Origin: Prevotella sp. P2-180
GTDB lineage: Bacteria; Bacteroidota; Bacteroidia; Bacteroidales; Bacteroidaceae
Reading direction: 5' to 3'
Assembly (NCBI RefSeq): GCF_002251435.1
Contig: NZ_NPJI01000023.1
Span: forward strand, 1 to 64,000
Length of the DNA: 64,000 nucleotides
Shown here piece after piece: positions 63,072 through 64,000 of the stretch. The position numbers and the translations under genes are program-made. Every line of letters begins with the position of its first letter. The first letter of the stretch is position 1. The notes under the pieces were generated by a model. The model worked only from the letters and a program-made list of their open reading frames with translations. It was not told the origin of the DNA and ran no database searches.

Positions 63072-64000
63072 ATGGAAAAGAAAGTTGCTCTCATTACAGG
63101 TATTACAGGTCAAGATGGTTCATATCTTGCCGAGTTTCTCATAGAGAAGGGATATGAAGTACATGGACTTCTCCGTCGTTCTTCTTCATTCAATACAGGG
63201 CGTATAGAGCACCTGTATCTCGATGAATGGGTGAGAGACATGAAGAAGTCAAGACTTATAAATCTGCATTGGGCAGACATGACAGACTCTTCTTCTCTCA
63301 TAAGAATTATCTCAGAAACCAAGCCTTCCGAAATATACAACCTTGCGGCTCAAAGCCACGTTAAGGTGTCGTTCGATGTTCCTGAATATACTGCCGACAC
63401 AGATGCCGTTGGTGTGTTGAGACTTTTGGAGGCTGTAAGAATTTGTGGACTTGAAAAGTCATGTCGTATATATCAGGCTTCCACATCCGAGCTATACGGA
63501 AAAGTGCAAGAAGTGCCTCAAAGTGAAACCACACCATTCTATCCCCGTTCACCATATTCAGTTGCCAAGCTTTATGGTTTCTGGATTATGAAAAACTATC
63601 GTGAGTCTTACGACATGTATTGCTGCAACGGCATCCTCTTCAACCACGAAAGCGAAAGAAGAGGCGAAAATTTCGTGACACGCAAAATCACTCTGGCAGC
63701 TGCACGTATAGCCCAAGGCTTCCAGGACAAGCTCTACCTCGGCAATCTCAACGCCTTGAGAGACTGGGGCTATGCCAAGGACTATGTTGAATGTATGTGG
63801 CTCATTCTCCAACAGCCAAAACCCGATGACTTCGTCATTGCCACTGGCGAATACCATACCGTACGCGAGTTTGCAACACTTGCATTCAAGGAAGTGGGCA
63901 TCGAACTCGAGTGGAGGGGAGAAGGTGTTGACGAGAAAGGTTATGACAAGAACACGGGAAAATGCATCGTGGAGGTAGACCCAAAATACTTCCGTCCTGC
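63072..64000 (+). CDS. gmd: GDP-mannose 4,6-dehydratase, partial
   Basis: The first 309 codons; the gene runs off the window end. It converts GDP-mannose to GDP-4-keto-6-deoxymannose, the first step to GDP-fucose. The NADP motif is [17 protein letters not shown], followed by [17 protein letters not shown], the catalytic STSELYG and the YxxxK in [29 protein letters not shown] is typical of Gmd. The start ATG 63072 gives [10 protein letters not shown]. Confidence 0.96.
   Translation, partial: MEKKVALITGITGQDGSYLAEFLIEKGYEVHGLLRRSSSFNTGRIEHLYLDEWVRDMKKSRLINLHWADMTDSSSLIRIISETKPSEIYNLAAQSHVKVSFDVPEYTADTDAVGVLRLLEAVRICGLEKSCRIYQASTSELYGKVQEVPQSETTPFYPRSPYSVAKLYGFWIMKNYRESYDMYCCNGILFNHESERRGENFVTRKITLAAARIAQGFQDKLYLGNLNALRDWGYAKDYVECMWLILQQPKPDDFVIATGEYHTVREFATLAFKEVGIELEWRGEGVDEKGYDKNTGKCIVEVDPKYFRP

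Overview
This is a 64 kb chromosomal window from a member of the Bacteroidota, most likely Prevotella/Segatella or a close relative. The signs are a small 'smalltalk'-type protein next to what looks like an HU-family tail, more than twenty upstream boxes fitting the Bacteroidota -7 consensus TAnnTTTG (several with a TTG/TTTG about 19-20 bases further up), few Shine-Dalgarno sites, a hybrid histidine kinase/AraC regulator, DUF4924, a Wzi-like outer membrane protein and a stand-alone T9SS-like domain. I see no tRNA, rRNA, CRISPR array, insertion sequence or prophage. Base composition and gene order look like core chromosome.

Layout. 1-552: end of a probable HU-family DNA-binding gene, a structured spacer and a smalltalk gene. 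746-6601 (+): LptD-like outer membrane protein, Kef-type antiporter, trmD. 6640-10248: patatin-like lipase (-) divergent from aminopeptidase P and a C1 peptidase (+). 10447-14089 (+): recJ-recQ. 14108-16036 (-): GHMP kinase/nucleotidyltransferase fusion, divergent from an orphan ECF sigma factor. 16847-24829 (-): LysE-type exporter, DUF4924, rfbD, prfC, tsaC, ClC channel, fmt, a possible 44-residue ORF and rpe. 24957-29127 (+): ROK glucokinase, truA, EamA transporter, NfeD, SPFH protein. 29180-33472: Wzi-like protein with a lipoprotein (-), a secreted repeat protein (+), udk with a histidine phosphatase (-). 33695-35708 (+): rpmE2, gpx, trxB. 35825-43366: HAD phosphatase (-) behind a possible small RNA or attenuator, a hybrid two-component regulator without a sensor domain (+), and mfd with a sodium:solute symporter (-). 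43498-47946 (+): polyprenol-phosphate mannosyltransferase, then a T9SS-CTD-like miniprotein, an L,D-transpeptidase and an ECF sigma/anti-sigma/Spy-like cassette. 47955-53667 (-): two ABC-2 permeases, HlyD, TolC and a coiled-coil membrane protein. 53809-56785 (-): MltG, a zinc-ribbon/TM protein and a GH25 lysozyme. 56864-61835 (+): clostripain-like peptidase, glnS, TPR protein, DedA protein. 61912-64000 (+): manC and the start of gmd, the entry to GDP-mannose and GDP-fucose sugars.

Much of the window concerns the envelope: LPS assembly, peptidoglycan cutting and cross-linking (MltG, GH25, YkuD), surface sugar nucleotides (RfbD, ManC, Gmd, the kinase/nucleotidyltransferase fusion), an efflux/export cassette and lipoproteins. 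The rest is housekeeping for translation (trmD, fmt, prfC, tsaC, glnS, truA, rpmE2) and DNA repair (recJ, recQ, mfd). The least ordinary items are the sRNA/attenuator candidate near 36.6 kb, the kinase-nucleotidyltransferase fusion, the stand-alone T9SS-like domain coupled to a transpeptidase, promoter boxes almost touching start codons of surface genes, and the sensor-less hybrid regulator that overlaps a transporter gene tail to tail. Nothing here is clearly a new defence or mobile system.
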